The translations under genes and the position numbers were made by a program. Below are positions 1 through 10,000 of a DNA stretch of 64,000 nucleotides, one piece after another. The DNA is from Polynucleobacter sp. 30F-ANTBAC. Lineage in GTDB: Bacteria; Pseudomonadota; Gammaproteobacteria; Burkholderiales; Burkholderiaceae. The DNA is taken from positions 170,942 through 234,941 of the forward strand of contig NZ_JACVON010000001.1 of assembly GCF_018882385.1 (NCBI RefSeq), given 5' to 3'. Under the pieces are notes generated by a model. That model searched no databases and was not told the origin of the DNA. It saw only the letters and a program-made list of their open reading frames with translations. Numbering within the stretch: position 1 is the first letter of the stretch; every line of letters begins with the position of its first letter.

Positions 1-2356
1 GTTCCCGCACATGGTCATTCCATTGTTCGTGGGTCGCCCAAAATCGATTAAAGCTCTTGAAGCTGCTATGGAAAGTGGCAAAAGTGTCCTATTAGTGGCT
101 CAAAAGACCGCTGCCAAGGATGAGCCTGAAGTAGAGGACTTGTATACAGTTGGTTGTATTGCAAAGATTCTGCAAATGCTCAAACTACCTGACGGTACCG
201 TGAAGGTGCTCGTTGAAGGTACGCAGCGTGCTGATGTGAGCCATGTTGAGGATAGCTTGGAGTATTTCATGTGCGAAGCAACGCCACATGATTCTGTTTC
301 ATCTGAGGTTCCTGAGATTGAGGCCTTGCGTCGTGCAGTGGTTTCTCAATTTGACCAATACGTCAAACTCAACAAGAAAATTCCTCAAGAAGTATTAGCT
401 ACTTTGCAGGGCATTGATGATGCAGCTCGTTTGGCAGATACCATTTGTTCCCATTTGCCGATCAAGCTCGATCAAAAGCAACGTTTGCTCGAATTAGCAA
501 CGGTGGTTGAGCGTTTAGAAGCGATCCTTGCTCACCTCGAGAGCGAAATTGACATCTTGCAAGTAGAAAAACGTATCCGTGGTCGCGTTAAGCGTCAGAT
601 GGAGAAGAGTCAGCGTGAGTACTATTTGAATGAGCAAGTTAAAGCGATTCAAAAAGAACTAGGTGAAGGCGAAGACGGTGCGGATATCGAAGAACTCGAG
701 AAACGTATCAAAGCTGCCAAGATGCCTAAAGAAGCGCAAAAAAAGGTGGATGGCGAAATGAAGAAGTTGAAGTTGATGTCTCCGATGTCAGCTGAAGCAT
801 CTGTGGTGCGTAACTACATTGAGACCTTGACCAACTTACCTTGGAGAAAAAAGAGCAAAGTGAACAACGATCTCACCAATGCTGAAAAAGTATTGAATGA
901 GGATCACTACGGTCTTGATAAGGTGAAAGAACGCATCTTGGAGTATCTCGCTGTTCAACAACGTGTTGATAAAGTGAAGGCACCAATTCTTTGTTTAGTT
1001 GGCCCTCCAGGTGTTGGTAAAACATCTCTCGGTCAATCGATTGCACGTGCGACCAATCGTAAGTTTGTGCGCATGGCCTTAGGTGGTGTGCGCGATGAAT
1101 CAGAGATCCGTGGTCACCGCCGTACTTACATTGGTTCCATGCCTGGCAAGATCTTATCGAGCTTGACCAAGGTGGGAGTGCGTAACCCATTGTTCTTGTT
1201 GGATGAGATTGACAAGATGGGGATGGACTTCCGTGGGGATCCTGCGAGTGCGATGCTTGAAGTTTTAGATCCAGAGCAAAACCATACCTTCCAAGATCAC
1301 TACGTTGAAGTTGATTACGACTTATCTGACGTGATGTTCGTGGCAACCTCTAATTCATTAAATATTCCAGGTCCGTTATTGGATCGTATGGAAGTGATTC
1401 GTTTAGCGGGTTATACCGAAGATGAAAAAACCCATATTGCAATGAGTTACTTGATGCCAAAACAGATCAAGGGCAACGGTTTGAAGGATGGCGAAATCAT
1501 CATCGAAGAATCTGCGATCCGCGACATTATTCGTTACTACACCCGTGAAGCAGGCGTGCGTGCTCTTGAGCGAGAAATTAGTAAAATCTGCCGTAAGGTC
1601 GTGAAGCTATTGCTGTTGAAAAAAGAGGCTGCACCGATCAAAGTCGATGGCTCTAATCTAGATAAGTTCTTGTCTGTGCGCCGTTATGACTTTGGCTTAG
1701 CGGCTAAAGAGAATCAAGTGGGGCAGGTGACTGGTTTGGCTTGGACAGAAGTCGGTGGCGATCTACTAACGATTGAAGCTGCTGTGATGCCAGGTAAAGG
1801 CAACACCATCCGTACCGGCTCTTTGGGTGATGTGATGAAAGAATCAGTGGAAGCTGCTCGTTCTGTGGTTCGTTCACGTGGTCGTAAATTGGGTATTTCT
1901 GAAGAAGCATTTGAAAAGAAAGATCTTCATATCCACTTCCCAGAAGGTGCTACACCTAAAGATGGTCCATCCGCCGGTATTGCGATTACAACCGCTTTGG
2001 TGTCTGTGATTACAGGTATTCCAGTTCGTGCGGATGTGGCGATGACGGGTGAAATCACACTGCGTGGTGAAGTACTTCCGATCGGCGGATTAAAGGAAAA
2101 GCTTCTTGCTGCTCATCGTGGCGGCATTAAGTTGGTCTTGATCCCTGAAGAGAACATCAAAGATTTGACGGATATTCCAGATAATGTCAAAAATGGAATT
2201 GAAATCAGACCGGTGCGCTGGATTGATCAAGTTTTGGAATTAGCCTTGGAAAAAATGCCAACGCCATTACCAGAGCTGACACCAGAGGAAATTGCCAAAG
2301 CAGCTGAAGCCAGTAAGGCAGCTGCGGCCACAAGCAGTGAGATCCTCAAGCACTAA
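1..2356 (+). CDS. lon: ATP-dependent protease Lon (5' end outside window)
   Basis: Lon is a cytoplasmic AAA+ serine protease that degrades damaged and regulatory proteins. The frame is already open at base 2 (residues F-P-H before the first ATG at 11), and Lon proteins normally read [13 protein letters not shown] here, so the true start lies upstream and roughly 25 residues are missing. Numbering from the ATG at 11, the N-terminal substrate-binding domain is followed by a coiled coil (about 165-245), Walker A GPPGVGKT near 331, Walker [11 protein letters not shown] near 395 and the C-terminal protease domain. The catalytic dyad is Ser654 (DGPSAGI) and Lys697 (GGLKEK), 43 residues apart as in E. 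coli Lon (S679/K722). The length matches the family. A hairpin and a tRNA gene follow. Confidence 0.97.
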   Translation, partial: FPHMVIPLFVGRPKSIKALEAAMESGKSVLLVAQKTAAKDEPEVEDLYTVGCIAKILQMLKLPDGTVKVLVEGTQRADVSHVEDSLEYFMCEATPHDSVSSEVPEIEALRRAVVSQFDQYVKLNKKIPQEVLATLQGIDDAARLADTICSHLPIKLDQKQRLLELATVVERLEAILAHLESEIDILQVEKRIRGRVKRQMEKSQREYYLNEQVKAIQKELGEGEDGADIEELEKRIKAAKMPKEAQKKVDGEMKKLKLMSPMSAEASVVRNYIETLTNLPWRKKSKVNNDLTNAEKVLNEDHYGLDKVKERILEYLAVQQRVDKVKAPILCLVGPPGVGKTSLGQSIARATNRKFVRMALGGVRDESEIRGHRRTYIGSMPGKILSSLTKVGVRNPLFLLDEIDKMGMDFRGDPASAMLEVLDPEQNHTFQDHYVEVDYDLSDVMFVATSNSLNIPGPLLDRMEVIRLAGYTEDEKTHIAMSYLMPKQIKGNGLKDGEIIIEESAIRDIIRYYTREAGVRALEREISKICRKVVKLLLLKKEAAPIKVDGSNLDKFLSVRRYDFGLAAKENQVGQVTGLAWTEVGGDLLTIEAAVMPGKGNTIRTGSLGDVMKESVEAARSVVRSRGRKLGISEEAFEKKDLHIHFPEGATPKDGPSAGIAITTALVSVITGIPVRADVAMTGEITLRGEVLPIGGLKEKLLAAHRGGIKLVLIPEENIKDLTDIPDNVKNGIEIRPVRWIDQVLELALEKMPTPLPELTPEEIAKAAEASKAAAATSSEILKH

Positions 2357-2375
2357 ATGCATCAGAAGTACAAGG

Positions 2376-2406
2376 CCTCATGGTTATGAACCACATAACC
2401 ATGAGG
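2376..2406 (+). terminator. Hairpin after lon, possible terminator
   Basis: A perfect 13-bp inverted repeat (cctcatggttatg / cataaccatgagg) with a 5-nt loop lies 20 bp after the lon stop. It is followed by A/T-rich DNA rather than a clean T run, so it is either a weak intrinsic terminator or an mRNA 3' stabiliser. Confidence 0.55.
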
Positions 2407-2435
2407 AATATTATTAATCAAAAGGATGAAAAAAT

Positions 2436-2464
2436 TTGCAGGTGAGGTGAAGGTACTGTATACT
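2436..2464 (+). promoter_or_regulatory. Sigma70-type promoter for tRNA-Val
   Basis: TTGCAG (2436-2441), a 17-bp spacer and TATACT (2459-2464) form a good promoter. The predicted transcription start near 2471 is about 8 bp before the mature tRNA. The transcript may continue into the ppiD-like gene, which starts 41 bp after the tRNA. Confidence 0.65.
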
Positions 2465-2478
2465 TTCGTCTTCTCTGT

Positions 2479-2554
2479 GGGTGCTTAGCTCAGTTGGTAG
2501 AGCGTCGCCCTTACAAGGCGAATGTCGGCGGTTCGACCCCGTCAGCACCCACCA
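2479..2554 (+). tRNA. tRNA-Val (anticodon UAC)
   Basis: The 76-nt gene folds as a full cloverleaf. The acceptor stem GGGTGCT pairs with AGCACCC (2544-2550), followed by discriminator A and an encoded CCA (2552-2554). The anticodon loop CTTACAA is closed by TCGCC/GGCGA, putting the anticodon TAC at 2512-2514, which reads GUA valine codons. The T arm contains GGTTCGACCCC. The position between lon and ppiD is, to my knowledge, common in Burkholderiales. Confidence 0.97.
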
Positions 2555-2595
2555 CAGATTTCTTCTGACTTTTCTACGTCAAATCTACAAAACCC

Positions 2596-4047
2596 ATGCT
2601 TGAATCAATTCGTAAGTACCAAAAACTACTGATGGGCATTTTGTTGCTCCTTATTCTTCCTTCTTTTGTCTTTTTGGGGGTTGAAAGTTACATGCGTGAC
2701 ATCGGCAAAGACACTGTTTTAGTGAAGATGGATGGTATTAAAATTACTCGCCAAGAGTTGGATATCGCTATCAAAGCTCGTGTAGATAGACTTCAGCAAC
2801 AAGGTAAACCTTTGGACTCTGCTGTCATCAATAGCATGCCTTTTAAGCATGCAGTTTTGAGTGAAATTGTTCAACAGCGCTTGTTGGCCTTCGAAATAAA
2901 GTCACTCAAGTTAGAAGTAACTCCAGATGCATTGGCAAAAGACCTTACGCAGATTCCAGAAATTCGTGATTTGTATAAAGACGGTAAATTTGATTCAGTT
3001 CGTTACAAGCAGTTATTAGCGAATAATCAAATGACTATTGACCAATTTGAAAATGGACGCCGTTATGAACTCTTAAGCCGACAAGTTTTGACGTCTGTGC
3101 TGGCTACAGGAATTGGTTCTAGAAAAGTTTCTGAGAAAATTTCTCAGGCATTGGAGTCTGAGCGAGAAGTTCAGGTTTTGAAATTAACTCCTAATGACTT
3201 TTTATCCAAGGTTAAGCCGACTCAAGAAGAGTTGGAGGCTTTTTATCAGGCTAATATCAATGCTTTCCAGTTGCCAGAGATGGTCGATGTGGAGTTTGTG
3301 CTCTTAGTTGCTAACGCTAAAGATGACCCAAAAGACTTTGCTGAGAAGGCTGATTTATTTGCCAATATGGCGTACGAGCAACCGGATAGCTTAAAGCCTG
3401 TTGCAGAGCGCTTGAAATTATCGATTCAAACCGTGAAGGGTGTGACTCGTGCCGGTGCTAGAGGTTTAGCTGCTGATCACCCATTGACCAATCCTAAATT
3501 GTTGGCCAGCGTGTTCAGTGATGATGCAATTAAGAATCGCCGCAACATTGAGGCACAAGAAGTTTCTCCAGGTAAGATCGTTGTGGCACGCGTGGCTAAC
3601 CACCAAGCTCAAGCAGCTGTTCCTTTGAGCGCTGTTCAAGCGGAAGTGAACAAGCAGGTAAGCATGCGTTTAGCTGCTGAATTAGCGAATAAGATAGCTC
3701 AAGAAAAACTCGAATCTGCTAAAAAAGCACCCAATGATTTATCTGGTTTCTCTTCAGCGAAATGGGTTTCTCGTAACAAGCCTACTGACTTAAATGCACC
3801 GTCGATAGATGCTGTGATGTCCGTTGATGTAGCTCAATTACCCGCTGTAGTGAGTGCTCCGATCAATGGTGGCGGAACTGCTATTTATCGCGTATCTAAA
3901 GTGCAACAACCGCTGAAGGCTGATCCTAAGTTAAGAGCCGATCAAGCTCAGCAAATTGCACAATTAGCAACTCAGGCTGAGGGTGCCACGTATTTTGATG
4001 CCGTCAGAATCAATTCTGGTTTGAAACAAGTTAATCAGATTAAATAA
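2596..4047 (+). CDS. PpiD/SurA-N family periplasmic chaperone, parvulin domain apparently missing
   Basis: PpiD proteins are inner-membrane-anchored periplasmic chaperones that sit near the Sec translocon and help fold exported outer-membrane proteins. The N terminus has a short cytoplasmic tail, one membrane segment at about residues 12-29, and a SurA_N-like region to about 200. Classical PpiD is around 620-640 residues with a parvulin prolyl isomerase core in the middle; this protein has 483. The pre-parvulin block ending near PEMVDVEFVLL (about 227-237) passes directly into a block typical of the post-parvulin region (FAEKADLFANMAYEQ, about 248-262), so the isomerase core seems to be deleted. 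I expect chaperone but no isomerase activity. No Shine-Dalgarno is evident before the ATG. It is probably transcribed with, or just after, the tRNA. Confidence 0.85.
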   Translation: MLESIRKYQKLLMGILLLLILPSFVFLGVESYMRDIGKDTVLVKMDGIKITRQELDIAIKARVDRLQQQGKPLDSAVINSMPFKHAVLSEIVQQRLLAFEIKSLKLEVTPDALAKDLTQIPEIRDLYKDGKFDSVRYKQLLANNQMTIDQFENGRRYELLSRQVLTSVLATGIGSRKVSEKISQALESEREVQVLKLTPNDFLSKVKPTQEELEAFYQANINAFQLPEMVDVEFVLLVANAKDDPKDFAEKADLFANMAYEQPDSLKPVAERLKLSIQTVKGVTRAGARGLAADHPLTNPKLLASVFSDDAIKNRRNIEAQEVSPGKIVVARVANHQAQAAVPLSAVQAEVNKQVSMRLAAELANKIAQEKLESAKKAPNDLSGFSSAKWVSRNKPTDLNAPSIDAVMSVDVAQLPAVVSAPINGGGTAIYRVSKVQQPLKADPKLRADQAQQIAQLATQAEGATYFDAVRINSGLKQVNQIK

Positions 4048-4051
4048 AGTT

Positions 4052-4084
4052 AAAAAACCACTTCTTTTTGAAGTGGTTTTTTTT
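4052..4084 (+). terminator. Rho-independent terminator after ppiD-like gene
   Basis: A 13-bp stem (aaaaaaccacttc / gaagtggtttttt) with a 5-nt T loop ends in a T tract, 4 bp after the ppiD stop. This is a canonical intrinsic terminator. Confidence 0.92.
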
Positions 4085-4131
4085 ACCCACTATGCCTAAC
4101 ACTTCGACAGACTTCATCCATCTCTTCGATC

Positions 4132-5583
4132 ATGCAAACCGCTAATCAAATTTTCTTTTCGCTTTTATCGCTGATGTTGATCGGATTGTATGTGAGTACG
4201 ATCACGCCATCAGGCTTTAAGAAAGATGAAAACCTCATTTATTGGCAATCCTCCATTTTGTTGAGAGCATTTTCTTTTATTAGTTGGATGACTGCTCCCT
4301 ATTTGGCAGGATTTTTTTTAACAGTCGCAAACTTGTCTTTTTTAGCATCCATGATGTTGATGGTTTTGTTATTTAGAAGTTGGCGAAAACCTTTGACACA
4401 GTTTGATTTAATTTTTGCAGCTTCTTTTGTGGCAGTCTCTATTTTGATCTTTGAAATTTTGCGTCAGTTTGATGCTGGTTTTGCTGTTCGTGCTGCTTTT
4501 ATGGCTATTCCCATTTCTATTCTCTCTGTGTGGGAGATGAGGGAGTTAACAACTGTTTTAAAAACGGATAAAAGTACAGGTCTTAAGACCTTGATGATCA
4601 TGGTGCTCATCAGCTTAATCATTACTTCTGCAGTTGGTGTATCTGGATTATTGAATAAATCTCTTGGTGGTAACCAGTTGATTCAATTTGACGGGACATT
4701 CATGCTCTGGGGTAGTTTGAGTATGCACCTCTTGATTTATATTGCAGTGAGTAGCTACCTCTACCAGCGCATGATGACTCGCGAGCGTGATGCTTTGATG
4801 AGTTTGGATCAAGCGGCTAGAGAAAATGCACAAATTAAATCTCTCTTGGAAGAGCGAGAGGGTTTAATTTCATCCCTACTGATTGCCAATAAAACAGCCG
4901 CAACGGGCGCTCTGTCAGCCTCGATTGCCCATGAATTAAATCAACCGGTGGCTGCCATTAGTTTGAATGCTGAATTCATCAAACGTCAATTGAGTGAAGG
5001 AATAGCTGATCCACAGGCCATTCAAGAAGTGATCAGTGGTATTCAGTTTGATAACCAACGCATTGCCAAAATCGTTTCTACATTAAGAGATATTTTCAGG
5101 CAAGAAGAGGTTAAAACCGGCCTTGTTAATCTGGATGAGTTGATTGAGCAAATGAAGTCGATCATCTTGCCGCAAGCAAGGGATCGGCGTGTGGATGTTG
5201 AGTTTGACCTTCAGGGGGAGCAAGCGATTCCTTTGAACACGAATGAGATCAGTCAAGTGATCTTAAATTTGGTGAATAACGCTATTGATGCAGTCTCAAG
5301 CAATGCTTCCATGGATAAAAAAATTATGATCCAAACGCGAGTGACTGCGGATCATATTGAGTTACGTATTGCGGATAATGGTCCTGGTATCGCTGCCCAG
5401 AAAAGAGACACGATTTTTGATCTTATGAAGTCACATAAAAAAGAAGGTATGGGTTTGGGACTTTGGCTCTGTAAACACATTATCGACCGTCATCAAGGAC
5501 GGATTCATTACGAAGACTCTGAGTGGGGCGGCGCACAGTTTGTGATCAAGCTGCCGATTCACCCGATGGCAACTAAGGTTTAA
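4132..5583 (+). CDS. Membrane sensor histidine kinase, orphan
   Basis: This is a two-component sensor kinase in the inner membrane. Residues 1-212 contain about six hydrophobic segments with no large periplasmic domain, so any signal is probably sensed in or at the membrane. A coiled-coil linker (about 213-250) leads to the HisKA H-box SIAHELNQP with the phospho-acceptor His267. The ATPase domain shows the N-box (ILNLVNNAID, about 377-386), the G1 box ADNGPGI (414-420) and the G2 box GMGLGLWL (439-446). The H-box resembles the NtrB/DctB-type (HPK4) group. No response regulator lies next to it, so its partner is elsewhere. The start ATG has no clear ribosome site. Its last 11 bp overlap, tail to tail, the end of tesA on the other strand. 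Confidence 0.9.
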   Translation: MQTANQIFFSLLSLMLIGLYVSTITPSGFKKDENLIYWQSSILLRAFSFISWMTAPYLAGFFLTVANLSFLASMMLMVLLFRSWRKPLTQFDLIFAASFVAVSILIFEILRQFDAGFAVRAAFMAIPISILSVWEMRELTTVLKTDKSTGLKTLMIMVLISLIITSAVGVSGLLNKSLGGNQLIQFDGTFMLWGSLSMHLLIYIAVSSYLYQRMMTRERDALMSLDQAARENAQIKSLLEEREGLISSLLIANKTAATGALSASIAHELNQPVAAISLNAEFIKRQLSEGIADPQAIQEVISGIQFDNQRIAKIVSTLRDIFRQEEVKTGLVNLDELIEQMKSIILPQARDRRVDVEFDLQGEQAIPLNTNEISQVILNLVNNAIDAVSSNASMDKKIMIQTRVTADHIELRIADNGPGIAAQKRDTIFDLMKSHKKEGMGLGLWLCKHIIDRHQGRIHYEDSEWGGAQFVIKLPIHPMATKV

Positions 5584-6259
5584 GCAAGAGTTGAAGTTGA
5601 GGTAAAACATTACCCAATAGGATCGGCTGAGCTTTTTCATTCGGGTGAATTCGATCTACCTGGAATAACTCCATCTTCAATGCCACCCGATCTAAGAAAA
5701 AGGGCACATGTGCCACATTCTCAGATTTAGCGACTTTCCCAAATAAGTTAAAAAATTGCGTGGTGTAGTCCTGCCCATAATTAGGGGGTATGCGCATACC
5801 TAGCACCAAGACCTTCGCTCCAATGTTTTTCGATGCTTGGATCATGGATCTCAGATTTTTCTCGGTAGCTTGTAGTTGCAGACCACGTAATGCATCGTTG
5901 GCTCCCAATTCAATCACGACGACTTTAGGTTGGTGCACTTTGAGTAACTGGGCGAGACGCGTTTGACCACCCGCTGTTGTCTCACCGCTGATACTGGCAT
6001 TCACGACACGCCAAGGTAGGCCATCTGTGGCCAGCCGTTTTTCCAAAAGAGCGACCCAGCCAGTTCCTCTTGCGAGCCCATATTCAGCAGACAAGCTATC
6101 GCCTAAAACTAATAGGGTTGAAGTAGGTGTGACTGACGGTACAGTTGTCTTTTGTGACCATGCAGGACCCACGATCAACGTATTGACGGCCAAACTCATG
6201 CAAGCAAGTAAAAAGACCATTACTATCTGATGTGTTAACCATTTAAAACTGCTATTCAC
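5573..6259 (-). CDS. tesA: TesA-like GDSL esterase / acyl-CoA thioesterase I
   Basis: This is a periplasmic SGNH-hydrolase of the TesA (thioesterase I / lysophospholipase L1 / arylesterase) family, hydrolysing thioesters and esters. All SGNH blocks are visible: GDSLS with nucleophile Ser55, the block II glycine in SGETTAGG (about 91-98), GAND with Asn121, and DRIH with Asp202 and His205. Residues 1-35 form a signal peptide (AWS|Q); an LLAC near residue 20 is only weakly lipobox-like. The start is GTG (cac at 6257-6259), supported by a GGAG Shine-Dalgarno (6265-6268 on the complement). It is divergent from the ABC ATPase with 10 bp between the start codons. The tesA/ybbA divergent pair is also found in E. 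coli, which supports the call. Confidence 0.93.
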   Translation of the reverse strand: MNSSFKWLTHQIVMVFLLACMSLAVNTLIVGPAWSQKTTVPSVTPTSTLLVLGDSLSAEYGLARGTGWVALLEKRLATDGLPWRVVNASISGETTAGGQTRLAQLLKVHQPKVVVIELGANDALRGLQLQATEKNLRSMIQASKNIGAKVLVLGMRIPPNYGQDYTTQFFNLFGKVAKSENVAHVPFFLDRVALKMELFQVDRIHPNEKAQPILLGNVLPQLQLLLKP

Positions 6260-6269
6260 TCTATCTCCA

Positions 6270-6962
6270 ATGCCTACTGATTCTGTTCGTTCTGTTCTGA
6301 CTGTTTCTCACCTAGCTAAATCCGTGCAAACGGTGGATGGTCCATTGACTATTTTGCACGATATCAGCTTCTCTGTTGAAGAGGGCGAGAGTCTAGCGAT
6401 TGTGGGTGCGAGCGGTTCTGGAAAAAGTACCTTATTGGGTTTGTTAGCGGGCTTGGATACACCCACCTCTGGTCACGTTCACTTGATGGATCAGGATATT
6501 TCAGCTGCCAACGAAGACCAGCGGGCTCAAATCCGCTCTCAGCATGTGGGTTTTGTCTTCCAGTCCTTTCAGCTGATTGATCAATTGAGTGCCTTGGAGA
6601 ATGTCCAACTTCCTCTCGAGCTCAAAGGCATGCCACGCCATGAAGCTGCGGCCAAAGCCCAAGTTTGGCTAGAAAAAGTCGGTTTGGGAGAGCGTTTGAA
6701 CCATCGTCCTAAGACCCTGTCGGGAGGGGAGCAGCAACGGGTTGCTCTAGCGAGAGCCTTTGTCACTCAGCCCGATGTTCTTTTTGCGGATGAGCCGACC
6801 GGCAGTTTGGATGAGGTAACAGGGCAAAAAGTCATTGATTTGCTCTTTAGTCTCAATAAAGACTCGGGCTCCACTTTGATCTTGGTGACCCATGATTTAG
6901 CCTTGGCCCAACGCTGTCAAAGGCAAATGGTGATCAATGCCGGGAAAATCGTGACCCATTAA
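6270..6962 (+). CDS. ybbA: ABC transporter ATP-binding protein, YbbA/LolD type
   Basis: This is an ATP-binding subunit of the MacB/LolD/YbbA group, whose members normally work with a FtsX-like permease to extrude or extract lipophilic substrates. Walker A GASGSGKST is at 46-54, the Q-loop lies in FVFQSF (about 96-100), the signature LSGGEQQR at 150-157, Walker B VLFADEP at 170-176, and the H-loop in VTHD. In E. coli ybbA is divergent from tesA and is followed by the permease ybbP; here purL follows and no permease is present in the window. The start has no Shine-Dalgarno and lies 10 bp from the tesA start, so its promoter must overlap the start of tesA. Confidence 0.88.
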   Translation: MPTDSVRSVLTVSHLAKSVQTVDGPLTILHDISFSVEEGESLAIVGASGSGKSTLLGLLAGLDTPTSGHVHLMDQDISAANEDQRAQIRSQHVGFVFQSFQLIDQLSALENVQLPLELKGMPRHEAAAKAQVWLEKVGLGERLNHRPKTLSGGEQQRVALARAFVTQPDVLFADEPTGSLDEVTGQKVIDLLFSLNKDSGSTLILVTHDLALAQRCQRQMVINAGKIVTH

Positions 6963-7038
6963 GCCAGATTGGATAGGCTTTTAAGACCTTTTTCGCTAAA
7001 AATACCCTCAAAAATATGAGTGCAATTCCCATTCGTTT

Positions 7039-7044
7039 TATAAT
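7039..7044 (+). promoter_or_regulatory. Possible -10 box directly before purL
   Basis: A perfect TATAAT ends 6 bp before the purL ATG. I see no good -35 element at 16-18 bp. If the box is used, the transcript would begin at or next to the ATG, making purL leaderless, which would agree with the absence of a Shine-Dalgarno. Confidence 0.35.
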
Positions 7045-7050
7045 CTTGGG

Positions 7051-10000
7051 ATGCCTGCAAACCACTGTTTTTTAAGCCTTCCTGGGTCTAAATCCCTTTC
7101 CCAATTTCGCCAACAGCGCCTGTTGAGCTCCTTAGCCGAGCAGGGTGTCGAATTGACGCAGATACAAGCGCAGTTTATGCACTTTGTCTGGTCACCAGCG
7201 CCTATCGCTGGCGAGGCATTAACAGTTCTCAAAGGCTTGCTCAATTATGGCGAGCCTTTTGTTCTTGAAGAAGCTAAAGGTCTCTTTGCGGGCAAACAAG
7301 ATCAAGCCGTGGTCGCGCCTCGTTTAGGCACGATTTCACCATGGGCCAGTAAAGCAACCGATATTGCTCATCACTGTGGTTTGGATGTTTTAAGAATTGA
7401 GCGTGGTCTTCAGGTTTACTGGACCAGCAAAAAAGCCTTAAATGAAGCGCAAAAGCAAATCGTTTTAGCCGTGATCCATGATCGCATGACCGAAATCACT
7501 CTGCCCAATGTCGAGGCAGCCGGTGAGCTTTATCAATTATTGAACGATAAGCACTTTACGCGTATTGATATCCTTCAGGGTGGTAAGGCTGCCTTAGAAG
7601 TAGCCAATACAACCATGGGTTTAGCGCTTTCTGAAGATGAAGTGGAGTATTTGGTTGAGAACTTTAAAAAGCTCAACCGTAATCCAAGCGATGTGGAACT
7701 CATGATGTTTGCTCAGGCCAATAGTGAGCATTGCCGTCACAAGATCTTCAATGCTAGTTGGACCATTGATGGTCTAGAGCAAGATAAATCACTTTTTGCG
7801 ATGATTCGTAATACACATCAATTGCAACCAAACGGCACCATCGTTGCTTATTCTGATAACTCCGCCATCATGGCGGGTTGCGAGGCAGAGGTTTGGGCTC
7901 CGAATCAACAGCAAGAGTATGTCAAAAGTACTCGCTTGACACACACCCTCATGAAGGTGGAAACGCATAACCATCCGACTGCCATTGCCCCATATCCTGG
8001 AGCATCGACAGGTTCCGGTGGTGAGATCCGTGACGAAGGTGCAACCGGTATTGGTGGCAAACCTAAAGCAGGCTTGAGTGGTTTCTCTGTATCCAACTTG
8101 AACTTACCAGGCAGTCAATTGCCTTGGGATCAACAGCCTTATGGTAAGCCAGAGCGCATTGCCTCTGCTTTGCAAATCATGATTGAAGGCCCTTTAGGTG
8201 GTGCGGCGTTTAATAACGAATTCGGTCGTCCGAACTTGGGTGGTTACTTCCGCGTGTTTGAGCAAACCATTGACGGTGAGCGTCGTGGTTATCACAAGCC
8301 CATCATGATTGCCGGTGGTATTGGCGCGATTGATGATGGTCATACTCATAAAAAAGAAATCAAAGCCGGTAACCTATTAGTTCAACTAGGCGGCCCTGGT
8401 ATGCGCATTGGTATGGGTGGCGGTGCCGCCAGCTCCATGGCCACCGGTGCCAACACCGCTGATCTCGATTTTGACTCCGTACAGCGTGGCAATCCTGAGA
8501 TTGAACGCCGTGCGCAAGAAGTGATTAACGCATGTCGCGCCATGGGGGAGAACAACCCGATTGTCTCGATCCATGACGTGGGTGCAGGTGGTTTATCGAA
8601 TGCTTTCCCAGAGTTGGCTGATGGCGCTGGTTTGGGTGCGATCTTTGATATGCGAAAAGTGCCACTAGAAGAAAGCGGCATGAGCCCTGCGGAGATTTGG
8701 TGTAACGAATCTCAAGAGCGTTATGTACTAGCGATTACTAAAGAAAGCTTGCCAATCTTGCAAGCCATGTGTGAGCGTGAGCGTTGTCCGATTGCGGTGG
8801 TTGGTGAAACAACTACCGAGCGTCAATTGCTTTTGGTGGATACCAAAGAAGCCGACGGTAAAAACGAACGTTTACCGATTGATATGCCGATGGAAGTATT
8901 GCTCGGCAAACCGCCGCGCATGCACCGTGATGTCAAACGCATTGACAAGCAATTGCCAGAAGTGGATCTCACGGATGTGCAATTGGATATCGCTGCCAGT
9001 TTGGTTTTGCAACACCCGACAGTGGCTAGCAAGTCATTCTTAATCACGATTGGTGACAGAACCGTTGGTGGCTTGAATGCCCGTGATCAGTTTGTGGGTC
9101 CTTGGCAAGTACCGGTTGCAGATGCTGCTGTGACTTTGATGGACTACAAAGGTTATCGTGGTGAAGCGATGTCCATGGGTGAGAGAACGCCATTGGCGGT
9201 GATGAACGCACCGGCGGCTGCACGCATGGCTGTTGCTGAATCAATTACCAATATTCTTTCTGCTGATATCGACAAAATTGAAGATATCAAGTTGTCGGCG
9301 AACTGGATGGCTGCCTGTGGCAACCCAGGTGAAGATGCCAAACTATTTGATTCAGTTAAAGCAGTGGGTATGGAACTATGCCCAGCATTGGGTATTTCAA
9401 TTCCAGTCGGTAAAGACTCTTTATCGATGCGCACGCAGTGGTCCGATGACACAACAGCAGAAAAGAAAGCGGTGACATCACCGGTTTCCTTGATTATTTC
9501 TGCTTTTGCGCCTGTAGTTGATACACGTCAGACCACCACGCCTTTACTTCAGACGAAGGATGAGCAGGGTCAGGCTCTTGATACAGAAATCATTTTGATT
9601 GATTTGGGTCGATCTAAGAGCCGTATGGCTGGCAGCATCTTGGCTCAAGTCATTGATCAAGCCGGTCAATCCACACCTGACCTGGATGACCCACAAGATT
9701 TGAAGAACTTGGCTTCAGCGATCATTAAGATGCGCCGAGAAGGTTTGTTATTGGCGTATCACGACCGTTCGGATGGTGGTTTGTTTGCAGCTGCCACCGA
9801 AATGGCCTTTACCTCTCATGTGGGTGTATCGCTCAATGTCGACATGTTGGTGCTTGATAAAGATCACGAATCCGACTTTGGGGATGCGAAGAACTGGGCT
9901 CAACAAGTGTCTGGAAGACGTAACGACCTCACATTACGCGCACTCTTTAATGAAGAGTTAGGTGCTCTGATTCAAGTGAAACGTTCTGACAGAGATGCTG

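Noticed and set aside
2479..2554. tRNA-Val as an integration site for a mobile element
   Set aside because: No integrase, no repeat of the tRNA 3' end within the window, and normal housekeeping genes on both sides.
4132..5583. A two-component pair with an adjacent response regulator
   Set aside because: The neighbours are a ppiD-like gene and tesA; no receiver-domain gene lies next to the kinase, and the LuxR-type protein at 38737 has no receiver domain.
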